A DNA stretch of 64,000 bases. Origin: Hydrogenophaga flava NBRC 102514. GTDB lineage: Bacteria > Pseudomonadota > Gammaproteobacteria > Burkholderiales > Burkholderiaceae_C. Below the pieces are notes generated by a model. It saw only the letters and a list, made by a program, of their open reading frames with translations. It was not told the DNA's origin and did no database searches. The DNA lies in contig NZ_BCTF01000013.1 of the NCBI RefSeq assembly GCF_001571145.1, forward strand, positions 1 through 64,000, read 5' to 3'. A program made the position numbers and the translations under genes. Positions 8,139 to 16,323 of the stretch are shown here, one piece after another. Position 1 is the stretch's first letter. Each line of letters starts with the position of its first letter.

Positions 8139-8211
8139 AGGAGAGCAATATAGCCGCTTTTGAAAGCGTGGATGCACCGGCCTTGTGGCGTTGTGCATTG
8201 GCCGGGTGGAT

Positions 8212-8535
8212 TCAGCGTTCGAGCTGGTCGCGTTTGTCCTGAACCTTGCTCCAGGTGTCGGCGTCGGGCAGCGCTGGCTTGGTCCGGGTGATCGGCTTCC
8301 ACACAAGCGCCAGCTCGGCGTTGAGCGGTGTGAAGTCCCGCTGGTCACTGGGCACGTCTTCTTCGGCGTAGATCGCCGAGACAGGGCACTCCGGGACACA
8401 GACCGCGCAGTCGATGCAGTCGTTGGGATCGATCACCAGGAAGTTCGGTCCTTCCCGGAAGGCGTCCACCGGACAGACATCGACGCAGTCGGTGTACTTG
8501 CACCGGATGCACGATTCGGTGACCACAAAGGTCAT
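8212..8535 (-). CDS. fdxA: Seven-iron ferredoxin FdxA
   Basis: The 107-residue ferredoxin has the N-terminal cluster-binding half with cysteines at positions 9, 12, 17, 21, 40, 43, 46 and 50 ([14 protein letters not shown] and [12 protein letters not shown]). These bind one [3Fe-4S] and one [4Fe-4S] cluster. The C-terminal 50-residue tail is typical of the Azotobacter FdI type. It is the third gene after nnrS and a DUF2249 gene, each separated by less than 50 bases, so it probably belongs to the NsrR-controlled NO-response unit and carries electrons there. The frame extends upstream, but ATG at 8535 fits the family N-terminus MTFVVTESC. Confidence 0.93.
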   Translation of the reverse strand: MTFVVTESCIRCKYTDCVDVCPVDAFREGPNFLVIDPNDCIDCAVCVPECPVSAIYAEEDVPSDQRDFTPLNAELALVWKPITRTKPALPDADTWSKVQDKRDQLER

Positions 8536-8548
8536 GGCGGTCTCCCGG

Positions 8549-8845
8549 TCAGCCGCCGCAGGAACCGCAGCAGGAATCCGCCCCGTGCACAGGCTGGCTG
8601 TCGGCCGGTTTGACGATCTGCACGCGCCACTGTTCAGGGCCGCTTTCCAGCATGGTCCAGCCGAAGGCGCCATAGAGGCCGCTCTCGAACTGCCCGCGCA
8701 GCGGCTGCGGGTTGTGGTCATTGACGAGCTCCATGGCCGAGCCGGGTGGCAGGGCCTTGAAGGTGGAGAACACCAGGGAGTGGCGTTCGCGCGGCGCGAT
8801 GCTGCGCAGGTCGACGGTGGGGGCGGGCGCGGAGATGGTGGTCAT
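8549..8845 (-). CDS. DUF2249 domain protein with C-terminal cysteine tail
   Basis: This 98-residue protein contains the DUF2249 motif set: [14 protein letters not shown], then [16 protein letters not shown], and a WxVxI strand near the end. Such domains are TusA-like folds often found beside NO- and nitrite-stress genes and hemerythrins. The last nine residues (DSCCGSCGG) hold three cysteines, a possible metal or thiol site. It lies 46 bases after nnrS and 13 bases before fdxA, so all three are probably co-transcribed. The exact biochemical role of the family is unknown. Confidence 0.85.
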   Translation of the reverse strand: MTTISAPAPTVDLRSIAPRERHSLVFSTFKALPPGSAMELVNDHNPQPLRGQFESGLYGAFGWTMLESGPEQWRVQIVKPADSQPVHGADSCCGSCGG

Positions 8846-8891
8846 GTGCAGTTCCTTGAGAGGGTGAAGAGAGAAGGGTTGAGAAAGTGCG

Positions 8892-10109
8892 TCAGCCGTC
8901 CTTGCCGTCGAAGCGCGTCTTGAGCAGCCAGGGCGTGTAGATGAAGAGGTAGATCACAAACGCCACCGACCAGCCGGCGGCAGACAGCACCAGGGCCATG
9001 GGCAGCCACATCGGCAGGGCCAGCGGCAGCAGCACGCGGATGGCGGCCGCCAGCATGACGAGCACATAGGCCGAGGTCTCCGCGCGCGACACCTGCAGCG
9101 CGCGCCCGGTGTGGCCGCGGGCGGTGCGGGTGATCATGCCGATGATGAGACCAGCGGTGGCGCCGATCGCCAGTGCATGCACGCCGGCCGACACGCCGAT
9201 CCAGCCGAACCGGGCCGCCGCCAGCAGTGCCAGCCCGACGGGAATCCAGGCGTATGACAGATGAAGGATCCAGAGGATGGGGCGGTGCCGTGTGATCGCA
9301 GGCCGCCATTGCAGCAGCCGCACCACCTGGGCCAGCGCCGCGAACAGAAGGGCCAGGCCTCCGACCATGTTCCAACCCGCGGCGGCGGGTGCGAACACCC
9401 ACAGCAGCAAGCCCAGCGCGGTGAGCGCCAGCGCTGAGCGCTCCACCGGTGCGCGCACCTGGAGTTTCAGACCCGGCGTCGCGCTCATGGTGAAGGCCGG
9501 AATCACCCGGCCCGCGATCACGCACTCGATCATCACGATCAGCGCCAGGGCAGCGTGCAGAGGGGCCAGCGGCGAGATCTCCAGCACGCCGATCACGCCC
9601 AGGTGAAAGACACCGTTGGCCAGCGCGAGCAGCATCAGCATGCCCGCCAGTGGCAGGTTGCGCCGGTTGCGTGCGCGCAGCAGCAGGCGGGTGAGCACCG
9701 CGGCCACCAGGGGCAGCAGCGCCAGGTCCAGCACGGCGTAAAGCGTGTAGGGCCCAGTCACGGCGGCCACCCGGGCCGCCAGCCACAACAGCGCCAGGGC
9801 ACCCAGGAAGGTGCCGCGCGGCGTGGCCAGCCCGGTCCAGGCTTTGACCGCGGTCAGCAGGAAACCCAGGATGACCGCGACTGCAAAGCCGAACAGCATC
9901 TCGTGCGCGTGCCACAGCATCGGGGGCAGTGCCATCGTGAGGTTCGACTGGCCCAGGAACAGCGCCACCCACAGCGGGATTGCGAGCAGCGCGAACACCG
10001 CGGCGCCCAGGTAGAAGGGCCGGAATCCGAGCCTCAACAGCGGCCAGCCCAGAGGCTGAGGCACGGCAGAAGGTTTGGACGGAGAGGCGAGCAAGGGCAG
10101 GGTGGTCAT
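8892..10109 (-). CDS. nnrS: NnrS family haem-copper membrane protein
   Basis: This 405-residue integral membrane protein has about twelve hydrophobic helices. It contains the family-typical PFYLGAA and WHAHEMLFGF motifs near the N-terminus, conserved histidines (HEMLFG, GVHALAIGA) and the GMITRTARGHTGR segment. NnrS proteins carry haem and copper and protect cells against nitric oxide and its iron complexes. It heads a leftward operon with a DUF2249 gene and fdxA and faces nsrR across a 121-base gap that contains an NsrR-like palindrome. Confidence 0.92.
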   Translation of the reverse strand: MTTLPLLASPSKPSAVPQPLGWPLLRLGFRPFYLGAAVFALLAIPLWVALFLGQSNLTMALPPMLWHAHEMLFGFAVAVILGFLLTAVKAWTGLATPRGTFLGALALLWLAARVAAVTGPYTLYAVLDLALLPLVAAVLTRLLLRARNRRNLPLAGMLMLLALANGVFHLGVIGVLEISPLAPLHAALALIVMIECVIAGRVIPAFTMSATPGLKLQVRAPVERSALALTALGLLLWVFAPAAAGWNMVGGLALLFAALAQVVRLLQWRPAITRHRPILWILHLSYAWIPVGLALLAAARFGWIGVSAGVHALAIGATAGLIIGMITRTARGHTGRALQVSRAETSAYVLVMLAAAIRVLLPLALPMWLPMALVLSAAGWSVAFVIYLFIYTPWLLKTRFDGKDG

Positions 10110-10155
10110 GGTGGGGGACGTTGCGGGAGCCGTCGGGCCGCTGCAAAAACCTCAT

Positions 10156-10178
10156 AAGAAGCATGTGAAATGAATATT
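10156..10178. promoter_or_regulatory. Putative NsrR operator between nnrS and nsrR
   Basis: The sequence is AAGAAGCATGT, one base, then AAATGAATATT. Each 11-base half matches the NsrR half-site pattern (AAGATGCATTT and its complement) at nine of eleven positions with the standard one-base spacer. It lies 47 bases upstream of nnrS and 53 bases upstream of nsrR, so one site could repress both. A second, weaker AAGAAATATACTT element follows at 10197-10209. Confidence 0.6.
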
Positions 10179-10230
10179 AAACCGGATTCACCCTTAAAGA
10201 AATATACTTGGTACCTCTTTAGGGGCTTCC

Positions 10231-10719
10231 ATGCGACTCGCCGAATACACCGACTACACCTTGCGCGTGCTGATGTATTGCGCGGCCCGTCCGCACCAGA
10301 TGGTGACCATCAGCGAGCTGGCCGAACACTACGGGGTGTCCAGAAACCACCTGATGAAGATCGTCACCGACCTCGGTCGCCAGGGTGTGCTGGAAACCAC
10401 GCGCGGCCGCGGTGGCGGCCTGCGCCTGCTGAAAGACGCGGCCACGCTGCGCATCGGGGATGTGGTGCGCGCCTCGGAGACCGACTTCCGCCTGGTCGAG
10501 TGTTTCGATCCGGGTTCCAACCAGTGCGCGCTATCACCGACCTGCCGTCTGAAGGGCCTGTTCAACGCCGCGCTGGGGGCCTACCTCAGGGAACTCGACG
10601 GCATGACCCTGGCCGAGCTCGTGGCGCCCGCGCCGCCGCGGGGCACTGCAGGGGCCGTACCGGTGGCGGCGCCCCGAAGCCTTCGAAAGCCCGCGGGCAA
10701 GGCAAGGCCTGGGGCTTGA
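10231..10719 (+). CDS. nsrR: NsrR-type Rrf2 family NO-sensing repressor
   Basis: The 162-residue protein has a winged helix (residues 1-70, MRLAEYTDYTLRVLMYCA at the start) and three cysteines at 91, 99 and 105 in the loop that binds the iron-sulphur cluster. That spacing is close to characterised NsrR proteins. NO reacts with the cluster and releases the repressor from DNA. The last 25 or so residues are a proline- and arginine-rich extension. It is divergent from the NO-defence gene nnrS, consistent with local control, and is followed by the remains of a hemerythrin gene. Confidence 0.9.
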   Translation: MRLAEYTDYTLRVLMYCAARPHQMVTISELAEHYGVSRNHLMKIVTDLGRQGVLETTRGRGGGLRLLKDAATLRIGDVVRASETDFRLVECFDPGSNQCALSPTCRLKGLFNAALGAYLRELDGMTLAELVAPAPPRGTAGAVPVAAPRSLRKPAGKARPGA

Positions 10720-10751
10720 GCGCACCCAATCTTTTTTCCACGGAGCCTCCC

Positions 10752-11020
10752 GTGAACATCGCTAGCTCAAACACCAGCGCCTGGACATCATTGGCGCCAT
10801 ATCGGCCCAGCGCATGCTCGCACAGTCCGGGGTGGCGCAGAACGCCGCCGACATCGCAAGGCTCGTTGTCCGGATGAGCTGCACCTCGCCGTGGAAGACC
10901 AAGTGCCGTACCCAGTAGAAGCAGATCTACTCAGAGACCATTTCCGACCCGGAGCAGGCTTACAGCACATCGTCCCAAAGCTGACATTCAAGGTGCATCG
11001 GTCGGCAGGTTCTGGTGTTT
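10752..11020 (+). pseudogene. Degenerate hemerythrin-domain gene
   Basis: Starting from a GTG preceded by GGAG, three reading frames must be joined to follow a hemerythrin-like protein. After GTGAACATCGCTAG the frame beginning at 10766 gives LKHQRLDIIGAISAQRML and then AADIARLVVRMS. A shift then brings in LHLAVEDQVPYPVEADLL from the frame that includes 10891. KLHLAVEDQVLYP is a typical second-helix iron-ligand segment of HHE proteins, and such genes commonly accompany nsrR and nnrS. Small deletions have removed intervening codons, so no intact protein can be made. The right end is indistinct. Confidence 0.6.
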
Positions 11021-11202
11021 CAAATGGGTGCTCCCAAGTAAACTGCCCAACGGTGTTTGCCCCCGACTCTTCCATCTGCTCAGGCATTCGAAGCCAAGTG
11101 GGGCGAATTGGATGCCACGCGAATTTGTTCGACTACTGCAATTGTTGGTATACGGCGCTTCGCCGGTGTAGATCAAAGTTAGACCTCACGAACACCCCAC
11201 AC

Positions 11203-12387
11203 ATGCCACTACTCGATCTCTGGGCCAAGACACCCGATCAACTCGAAGACAAGCAGATTCACCAATTGATCGCCTTTGCTGGTGGAGGGAGGCTCCTCGA
11301 TGACAGCCCCTGCTCGGCCGAGTTTCGAGAGTTTCTCGCTACGGTTCCATCCAAAAAGCTTGAGTCATTTTCTGCGCAGTGTCTCGAACAGGCCTTCCCT
11401 GATTCCGGCATGGCGCTGCAAGACATCGTCAACGAAATCGGTGTCCGGCTAGGTGCTAAATCTATTCGTGGTCGCTATCGAGGTGTCAAGAATCAAATCG
11501 GTTTTGACGGGCTATGGAAATTTCCAGCTGGGAACTCCATCGTGGTGGAGGTGAAAACAACGGATGCGTACAGGATCGACTTGAACGTCGTCGCCGAATA
11601 CAGAAGGAAGTTAATTGCGGCAGGGGAGACGGCAGAAGAGACGTCGTCAATCTTGCTCGTCGTCGGACGACAAGACACTGGAGATCTTGAGGCACAGATC
11701 CGAGGTTCGAGACACGCGTGGGACGTTCGAATCATCTCCGTCGACGCGCTAACGCGGCTTATGAAGATCATGGAAGACGTAGACGATCCGGCCATCGTCC
11801 AGCGCATCCATAGCATCCTCGTCCCGCACGAGTTCACCAGGCTCGATGCCATCGCCGATGTACTGTTCTCGACGACCGAAGAGGTGAAGCAAGACGAGAC
11901 TCCAATCGAGATCAAGCAAAGCTCCGAGGAACCGAAGGTTGAGGGGATCAAAACGTCGCCGGTCGCTTTCCACGAGGCATGTGTAAAGCGAATCCAGCAT
12001 CAGCTCAAGGTGTCACTCGTGAAGCGCAGCAGGTCTGGCTACTCAACGCCAGACGACGCGATAGCGCTGAACTGCTCGGTATCTAAGGAGCACAACCCCG
12101 ATTCGAATCCGAACTACTGGTTCGCCTTTCATCCGCATCAGCAAACGTTCCTTGAGAAGCACGCGTTGGCGTACGTCGCCTTCGGCTGTGGCTCAAGCGA
12201 ACGCCTGGTTCTTGTGCCTTACGAGAAGTTCAAGCCATGGCTGCAGAACACTTGGGTCACCGAGAACGGTGAACGAACCTACTGGCATGTGGTGATTTAT
12301 CGCGACGACAAGAGCTATGCGCTGCGCCTCAAGAAGGGCTCAAAGGCTATTGACCTTACGCCCTACGTTGTCGCCAATGGGGGCTAG
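11203..12387 (+). CDS. Solitary PD-(D/E)XK nuclease-like protein, horizontally acquired
   Basis: The product has 394 residues and no membrane segment. Residues 75-125 show a restriction-endonuclease-fold core: Glu78 in a helix, GFDGLW with Asp102, then IVVEVKTT with Glu116 and Lys118 (the D...ExK catalytic set). Residues 120-215 continue as a helical and strand region. A separate C-terminal domain (about 295-394) has YWFAFHPHQ, AYVAFGCG and WHVVIYRDD motifs and looks like a compact DNA- or ligand-binding fold I cannot name. GC content is about 53% in a sampled row, well below neighbouring genes. No methylase or helicase partner is adjacent. ATG at 11203 was chosen, although the frame is open from 10891 through hemerythrin remains. 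Confidence 0.75.
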   Translation: MPLLDLWAKTPDQLEDKQIHQLIAFAGGGRLLDDSPCSAEFREFLATVPSKKLESFSAQCLEQAFPDSGMALQDIVNEIGVRLGAKSIRGRYRGVKNQIGFDGLWKFPAGNSIVVEVKTTDAYRIDLNVVAEYRRKLIAAGETAEETSSILLVVGRQDTGDLEAQIRGSRHAWDVRIISVDALTRLMKIMEDVDDPAIVQRIHSILVPHEFTRLDAIADVLFSTTEEVKQDETPIEIKQSSEEPKVEGIKTSPVAFHEACVKRIQHQLKVSLVKRSRSGYSTPDDAIALNCSVSKEHNPDSNPNYWFAFHPHQQTFLEKHALAYVAFGCGSSERLVLVPYEKFKPWLQNTWVTENGERTYWHVVIYRDDKSYALRLKKGSKAIDLTPYVVANGG

Positions 12388-12711
12388 CCCTTCCCTTGTG
12401 CGGATATCCCCCGGATTGGCACTTGGCGTTTCAGGCCCCCCTCGTTCGCGTGTCAAGTGCCTGCCCAGTGGGCACACTCAACTAAAACGTTGAAGGAGCG
12501 CTTCGTCGAGGCTGTGAAGCCTGCTCCTGGCCGATTGCAGCCCTCGGTGTCAGCAAAGTGACCGGCAACAATACTGCCCGCGCCACTGAAGTTGCACCCA
12601 GCCGCAGGGGGTAAGCCTGTGGATATGTTCCGGACACCTGCGCCAAGTCCGCGCCGCACAAGGCTTGCGGCAGCATTGCCCGGTTTTTGGGCAGACCGGC
12701 ACAATCGCCCG
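12388..12711. other. 324-base intergenic stretch with inverted repeat
   Basis: No convincing gene is seen here. Directly after the nuclease gene is an 8-bp perfect inverted repeat (GGCACTTG at 12418-12425, CAAGTGCC at 12454-12461) and then a small hairpin at 12462-12474. The following 140 bases look like neither neighbour and have no sustained reading frame on either strand. They might be the eroded end of a mobile element, but no transposase or terminal repeat pair can be proved. Confidence 0.35.
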
Positions 12712-13620
12712 ATGTCTGCTCCGTCCACCCGATCCCTCTCCGGTTCCGCATTTGCCACCCTGCTGCTCATCGCTTTCATGATGGGCGCCAACCACGTCGC
12801 GGCGCGGCTGGCCTTTGATCACGGGGTCTCTGTGTCCACCGCGGTGCTGTTCCGCAGCGGCGCCACAGCCCTGGTGGTCTGGCTGATCGTGCGCATGGCG
12901 GGGCTGCCGGTGAACCTGTCCTCGGGGCAGAAGCGGGGGCTGCTGAAGATCGGTGTGCTGATCAGCGTGCAGAGCCTGTGCCTGTATTCGGCGGTGGCGC
13001 GCCTGCCGGTGGCGCTGGCGCTGCTGGCCTTCAACACCTACCCGCTGTGGACGGCGCTGTGGGCGCGCACGCTCAAGGCCGAGCGGGTGGAGCCGGCGCT
13101 GCTGCGCGCCATGCCGGTGCTGCTGCTGGGGCTGGCGCTGGCGCTGGATGTGGCGGGTGCGGCTTCGGGGCTGGGGGCTTCGGCGCACTGGGGGCGCATC
13201 GGCGCCGGGGTGGCGTTTGCGCTGGCGGCCGCGGCCTCGTTCGGCCTGGCCCTGGTGTTCACGCAGCACGAGACGGTGGGGCTGGACGGCCGCATGCGCA
13301 CCGCGGCCACCATGGCCATCGTGGCGCTGGCGGCCCTGGTGGGGGTGGTGGGGCAGGGCGGCTGGTCGCTGCCACAGGCCCCGGCGGGCTGGTGGGGCCT
13401 GCTGGGCCTGACCGTGCTCTACGGCACCGCCTTCACCATCATGTTCACCGTGCTGCCGCGGCTGGGCGTGGTGGGCGGCTCGCCAATCATGAACGTGGAG
13501 CCGATTTTTGCGCTGCTGCTGGCCTGGGCGGTGCTGGGGCAGCAGGTGGCGCCGGTGCAGGTGCTGGGTGGCCTGCTGGTGGTGGCCACCGTGATGTGGC
13601 TGGGGCTGCGGCGCCGCTAG
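12712..13620 (+). CDS. EamA/DMT family transporter
   Basis: This is a 302-residue membrane protein with ten predicted helices made of two five-helix EamA repeats. The first repeat starts near MMGANHVAARLAF and the second near RIGAGVAFALAAAASFGLAL. The PIMNVEPIFALLLAWAVLGQ segment near the end is characteristic of the drug/metabolite transporter family, whose members mostly export amino acids or other metabolites. ATG at 12712 was chosen because the frame upstream of it is not protein-like. The gene stands alone and ends in a repeated extragenic sequence. Substrate unknown. Confidence 0.88.
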   Translation: MSAPSTRSLSGSAFATLLLIAFMMGANHVAARLAFDHGVSVSTAVLFRSGATALVVWLIVRMAGLPVNLSSGQKRGLLKIGVLISVQSLCLYSAVARLPVALALLAFNTYPLWTALWARTLKAERVEPALLRAMPVLLLGLALALDVAGAASGLGASAHWGRIGAGVAFALAAAASFGLALVFTQHETVGLDGRMRTAATMAIVALAALVGVVGQGGWSLPQAPAGWWGLLGLTVLYGTAFTIMFTVLPRLGVVGGSPIMNVEPIFALLLAWAVLGQQVAPVQVLGGLLVVATVMWLGLRRR

Positions 13621-13719
13621 CGGCGGAGCGTGGGGGGCGAGACCTGCCGCCGGGCCGCCCCAAGGCAGGTCAGCCCCCTCGGGGGGCAGCGACCCGCGTA
13701 GCGGCGGAGCGTGGGGGCC
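13621..13719. repeat. Extragenic palindromic repeat
   Basis: This 99-base convergent gap contains two copies of GCGGCGGAGCGTGGGGG flanking a GC-rich inverted sequence with CAGCCCCCTCGGGGGGCAG. Elements of this appearance are frequent between genes in Comamonadaceae. Here it lies between two convergent genes (EamA and hslR) and may act as a bidirectional terminator. Confidence 0.6.
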
Positions 13720-14175
13720 CTATTCGCCGTCTTCTTGGTCGAGAGAGGCGCTCCAGCGGTCGTTCCATTCCGCCGGCGGTTTCTGCCAGGCGTCGAGTTC
13801 GCGGCGGTCGCGCTTGCTGGGTCGGCCCTGGGCGATGCTCTCGGCCGGTTCGGGCGCCAGGCGCCGCTGCTCGGCCGCGGCCAGGCGCTGCGCCACCGAC
13901 TCGGCGGTCTCTTCGTACAGCAGGGCCGCCGCCGTGGCCGGGCCGCGCACACCGCTGAGCGCCCGCACGACCAGGGTGCGCTGCACGGTGCCGGCGCGCA
14001 GCTCGACCAGATCTCCGATGCGCACCTCGCGCGCGGGCTTGACGGGCGCGCCGTTGACCCGCACGCGGCCCTTGTCGATTTCTTCGGCGCTGAGCGAGCG
14101 GGTCTTGTAGAAGCGCGCGGCCCAGAGCCATTTGTCCAGCCGGACCCGGCCGCCTTCGGGAGCGTTATGGGCCAT
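13720..14175 (-). CDS. hslR: Ribosome-associated heat-shock protein 15 (S4 domain)
   Basis: The 151-residue protein starts with an S4 RNA-binding domain (RVRLDKWLWAARFYKTRSLS, then GRVRVNGAPVKPAREVRIGD). A basic, helical C-terminal tail follows. Hsp15 binds free 50S subunits carrying nascent chains and helps recycle them. ATG at 14175 was preferred; the frame continues upstream inside the histidine-kinase gene but that part has no S4-like sequence. Its start overlaps the 3' end of the kinase gene by 11 bases, so it may be co-transcribed with the two-component pair, although the roles are unrelated. Confidence 0.9.
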   Translation of the reverse strand: MAHNAPEGGRVRLDKWLWAARFYKTRSLSAEEIDKGRVRVNGAPVKPAREVRIGDLVELRAGTVQRTLVVRALSGVRGPATAAALLYEETAESVAQRLAAAEQRRLAPEPAESIAQGRPSKRDRRELDAWQKPPAEWNDRWSASLDQEDGE

Positions 14176-15610
14176 GAGCGGCCTCCGTTTCCTGATGCGC
14201 CAGGGGCAGGCGCACGGTGGCGTCCAGCCCGCTGATGCGTCCGCGCACCACGCGGTTTTCCAGCTCGATGCTGCCACCCAGCGACTGCACGATGCCGTGG
14301 CAGATGGCCAGACCCAGGCCCGATCCGGCGCCCGAGGGTCGCGCGCCGTGGTCGGTGGCAAAGGGCTGGAACAGCCGCTCGCGCAGGTGGTCGGAAATGC
14401 CCGGCCCGCTGTCGCTGATGGACAGAGCGGCGGTGCGCTCGTCGCAGACCATGCCCACCGCCAGCCGCGATTCGGGTGGGCAGTGCTTGATGGCGTTGTG
14501 CAGCAGGTTGCGCCCGAGCTCGCGCAGCGCCCATTCGTGCGAACGCACCGGGGCGCTGACCACGTCCAGCGAAAAGTCCAGGCCGCGGTCGGCGATCAGC
14601 GGGGCCAGGTCCAGCGCCACGGCGCGCACCACCTCGCCCCAGTCGACCACGGGCGCGTCCCGGTCCTGGCGCAGCTGCTCGACCTTGGCCAGCGCCAGCA
14701 TCTGGTTGGCCAGTTCGGTGGCGCGGTCGACGGTGTGTCCGATCTCGTCCAGCGCCTGCAGCGGCGGCACATCGCCACGCCGGGCCGACTGCACCTGGGT
14801 CTTGAGCACAGCCAGCGGGGTGCGCAGCTGGTGCGAGGTGTCGCGCACGAAGCGCTTCTGGTGGTCCAGCAACTGCGACAGCCGCTGCATGTGCTGGTTG
14901 GTCGCTTCCAGCAGGGGCAACAGCTCGCGCGGGGCGCTGTTGGTGGGCAGGGGCGAGAGGTCGTTGTCGCTGCGGTGGGCCAGCGCGTGGCTGATGGAGC
15001 GCACCGGGCGCGTGGCGCGCTGGACCACCAGCACCACCACCAGCACGATCACCACCACCAGCGCCGCCTGGCGCCACAAGGTGTCGATCAGGATCTGCCG
15101 CGCCAGGGTCTGGCGCAGCTCCAGCGTCTCGGCCATCTGGATGGTGGCCATGCCCTGGCCGGCCTCGCCCGCCACCGGCTGCAGCAGCACGGCCATGCGG
15201 ACCGGCGCGCCCTGGTACACGTCGTCGTAGAAGTGCACCAGCGCTGCGTAGATCTTCTGGTCGGGCAGGCGGGTTCTGGGCGGCGGCAGGTTCTCGAAGC
15301 CCGAGACCATCTCGCCGCGAAAGCCGCTGACGCGGTAGAAGAGCCGGCTGCGGTTGTCGGCCTCGAAGGCCTCCAGCGCGGAATAGAGCAGGGACGAGCG
15401 CACGTTGGCCTGGTCGCCGTTGCGCACCACCTCCAGCTGTTCGCCCAGCGACTTGGCAGTGGCCAGCAGAGTGCGGTCGTAGGCGGTGTCGGCGCCAGCC
15501 AGCGCCTGCCGGTAGAGCACCACGGTGTTGATGATCACAAAGCCGAACAGCGGCAGCAGGATGCCCAGCAGCAGCGTGCGGCGCAGCGACAGCGGTGCGC
15601 TCAAGGCCAT
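14165..15610 (-). CDS. TctE-like sensor histidine kinase
   Basis: The 481-residue kinase has an N-terminal transmembrane helix (residues 10-32), a periplasmic domain of about 145 residues, a second helix near residues 180-200 and a HAMP linker. A HisKA domain follows with the phospho-acceptor in RDTSHQLRTPL, and then an ATPase domain with N-box NLLHNAIKHC, SDSGPGIS and GAGSGLGLAI. The TctE_N-type sensor region suggests response to carboxylates. It is 4 bases downstream of its response-regulator gene and so forms an operon with it. A second such pair occurs near 22 kb beside tctCBA. Confidence 0.88.
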   Translation of the reverse strand: MALSAPLSLRRTLLLGILLPLFGFVIINTVVLYRQALAGADTAYDRTLLATAKSLGEQLEVVRNGDQANVRSSLLYSALEAFEADNRSRLFYRVSGFRGEMVSGFENLPPPRTRLPDQKIYAALVHFYDDVYQGAPVRMAVLLQPVAGEAGQGMATIQMAETLELRQTLARQILIDTLWRQAALVVVIVLVVVLVVQRATRPVRSISHALAHRSDNDLSPLPTNSAPRELLPLLEATNQHMQRLSQLLDHQKRFVRDTSHQLRTPLAVLKTQVQSARRGDVPPLQALDEIGHTVDRATELANQMLALAKVEQLRQDRDAPVVDWGEVVRAVALDLAPLIADRGLDFSLDVVSAPVRSHEWALRELGRNLLHNAIKHCPPESRLAVGMVCDERTAALSISDSGPGISDHLRERLFQPFATDHGARPSGAGSGLGLAICHGIVQSLGGSIELENRVVRGRISGLDATVRLPLAHQETEAAHGP

Positions 15611-15614
15611 GTCC

Positions 15615-16304
15615 TCAGGCAGCCGCCTTCAGCAGATAGCCCAGCCCGCGCAGCGTCACCAGTTGCGCGCCGGTGTGGCCGATCTTCTTGCGCAGCCGGT
15701 AGGCCACCACCTCGATGGCCTCGGGCTGCACATGGGCCTCGCCGGGGAACACCAGTTCGAACAGGCGTTCCTTGGTGATGGCCTGCCCGGGCTGGGAGAG
15801 CACGGCGCGCAGCAGGGCCAGCTCGCGCGGGGCCAGTTCCAGCGGCTCGCCGTCGTGGTAGACCGCGCCGCTGTCGCGGTCGATCTGCATGCCGCACCAG
15901 CCCGCGCTGCGTGCGGGCAGGTTGCCCAGGCTGTCGGTGGCGTCGGCCGAGCGGCGCACCAGGGCGCGCACGCGGGCCTCCAGCTCGTCGAGGTCGAAGG
16001 GCTTGGGCAGGTAGTCGTCGGCGCCGGTGTTCAGGCCGATGATGCGGTCGCCCACGGTGCCGCGCGCGGTGAGGATGATCACCGGTGTCTTCAGGCCTTC
16101 GGCGCGCGCATCGCCCAGCACCTGCAGGCCGTCGCGCCCGGGCAGGCTCAGGTCCAGCAGCACCACGTCGGGCACGCTGGAGCGCCACAGCGACAGGGCC
16201 TTGTCGCCGTCGCCGCAGGTGAGCACCTGCATGCCACGCCGTTCCAGCGTGCGCTGCAGGGTAGCCTGCATGGTGGGGTTGTCTTCGACCAGAAGCAGTT
16301 TCAT
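15615..16304 (-). CDS. OmpR/TctD-like response regulator
   Basis: This 229-residue protein has a receiver domain (MKLLLVEDNPTMQ, phospho-acceptor Asp in VVLLDLSLPG, Lys in LPKPFDL). It also has an OmpR-type winged helix with the EVVAYRLRKKIG recognition helix and the final LVTLRGLGYLL hairpin. It is translated just before the TctE-like kinase. It resembles the regulator at 21.8 kb in architecture, so the two may be paralogues controlling different carboxylate transport genes. Confidence 0.9.
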   Translation of the reverse strand: MKLLLVEDNPTMQATLQRTLERRGMQVLTCGDGDKALSLWRSSVPDVVLLDLSLPGRDGLQVLGDARAEGLKTPVIILTARGTVGDRIIGLNTGADDYLPKPFDLDELEARVRALVRRSADATDSLGNLPARSAGWCGMQIDRDSGAVYHDGEPLELAPRELALLRAVLSQPGQAITKERLFELVFPGEAHVQPEAIEVVAYRLRKKIGHTGAQLVTLRGLGYLLKAAA

Positions 16305-16323
16305 GCGGACGAGGGGCGCCGGC

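Noticed and set aside
10891-11202. Possible N-terminal extension fusing hemerythrin sequence to the nuclease-like protein
   Set aside because: The frame is open, but the extension mixes a hemerythrin piece with non-protein-like sequence; the nuclease-like protein begins naturally at 11203.
12388-12711. Insertion-sequence remnant
   Set aside because: There is an 8-bp inverted repeat and non-coding sequence, but no transposase remains, no target duplication and no paired terminal repeats could be shown.
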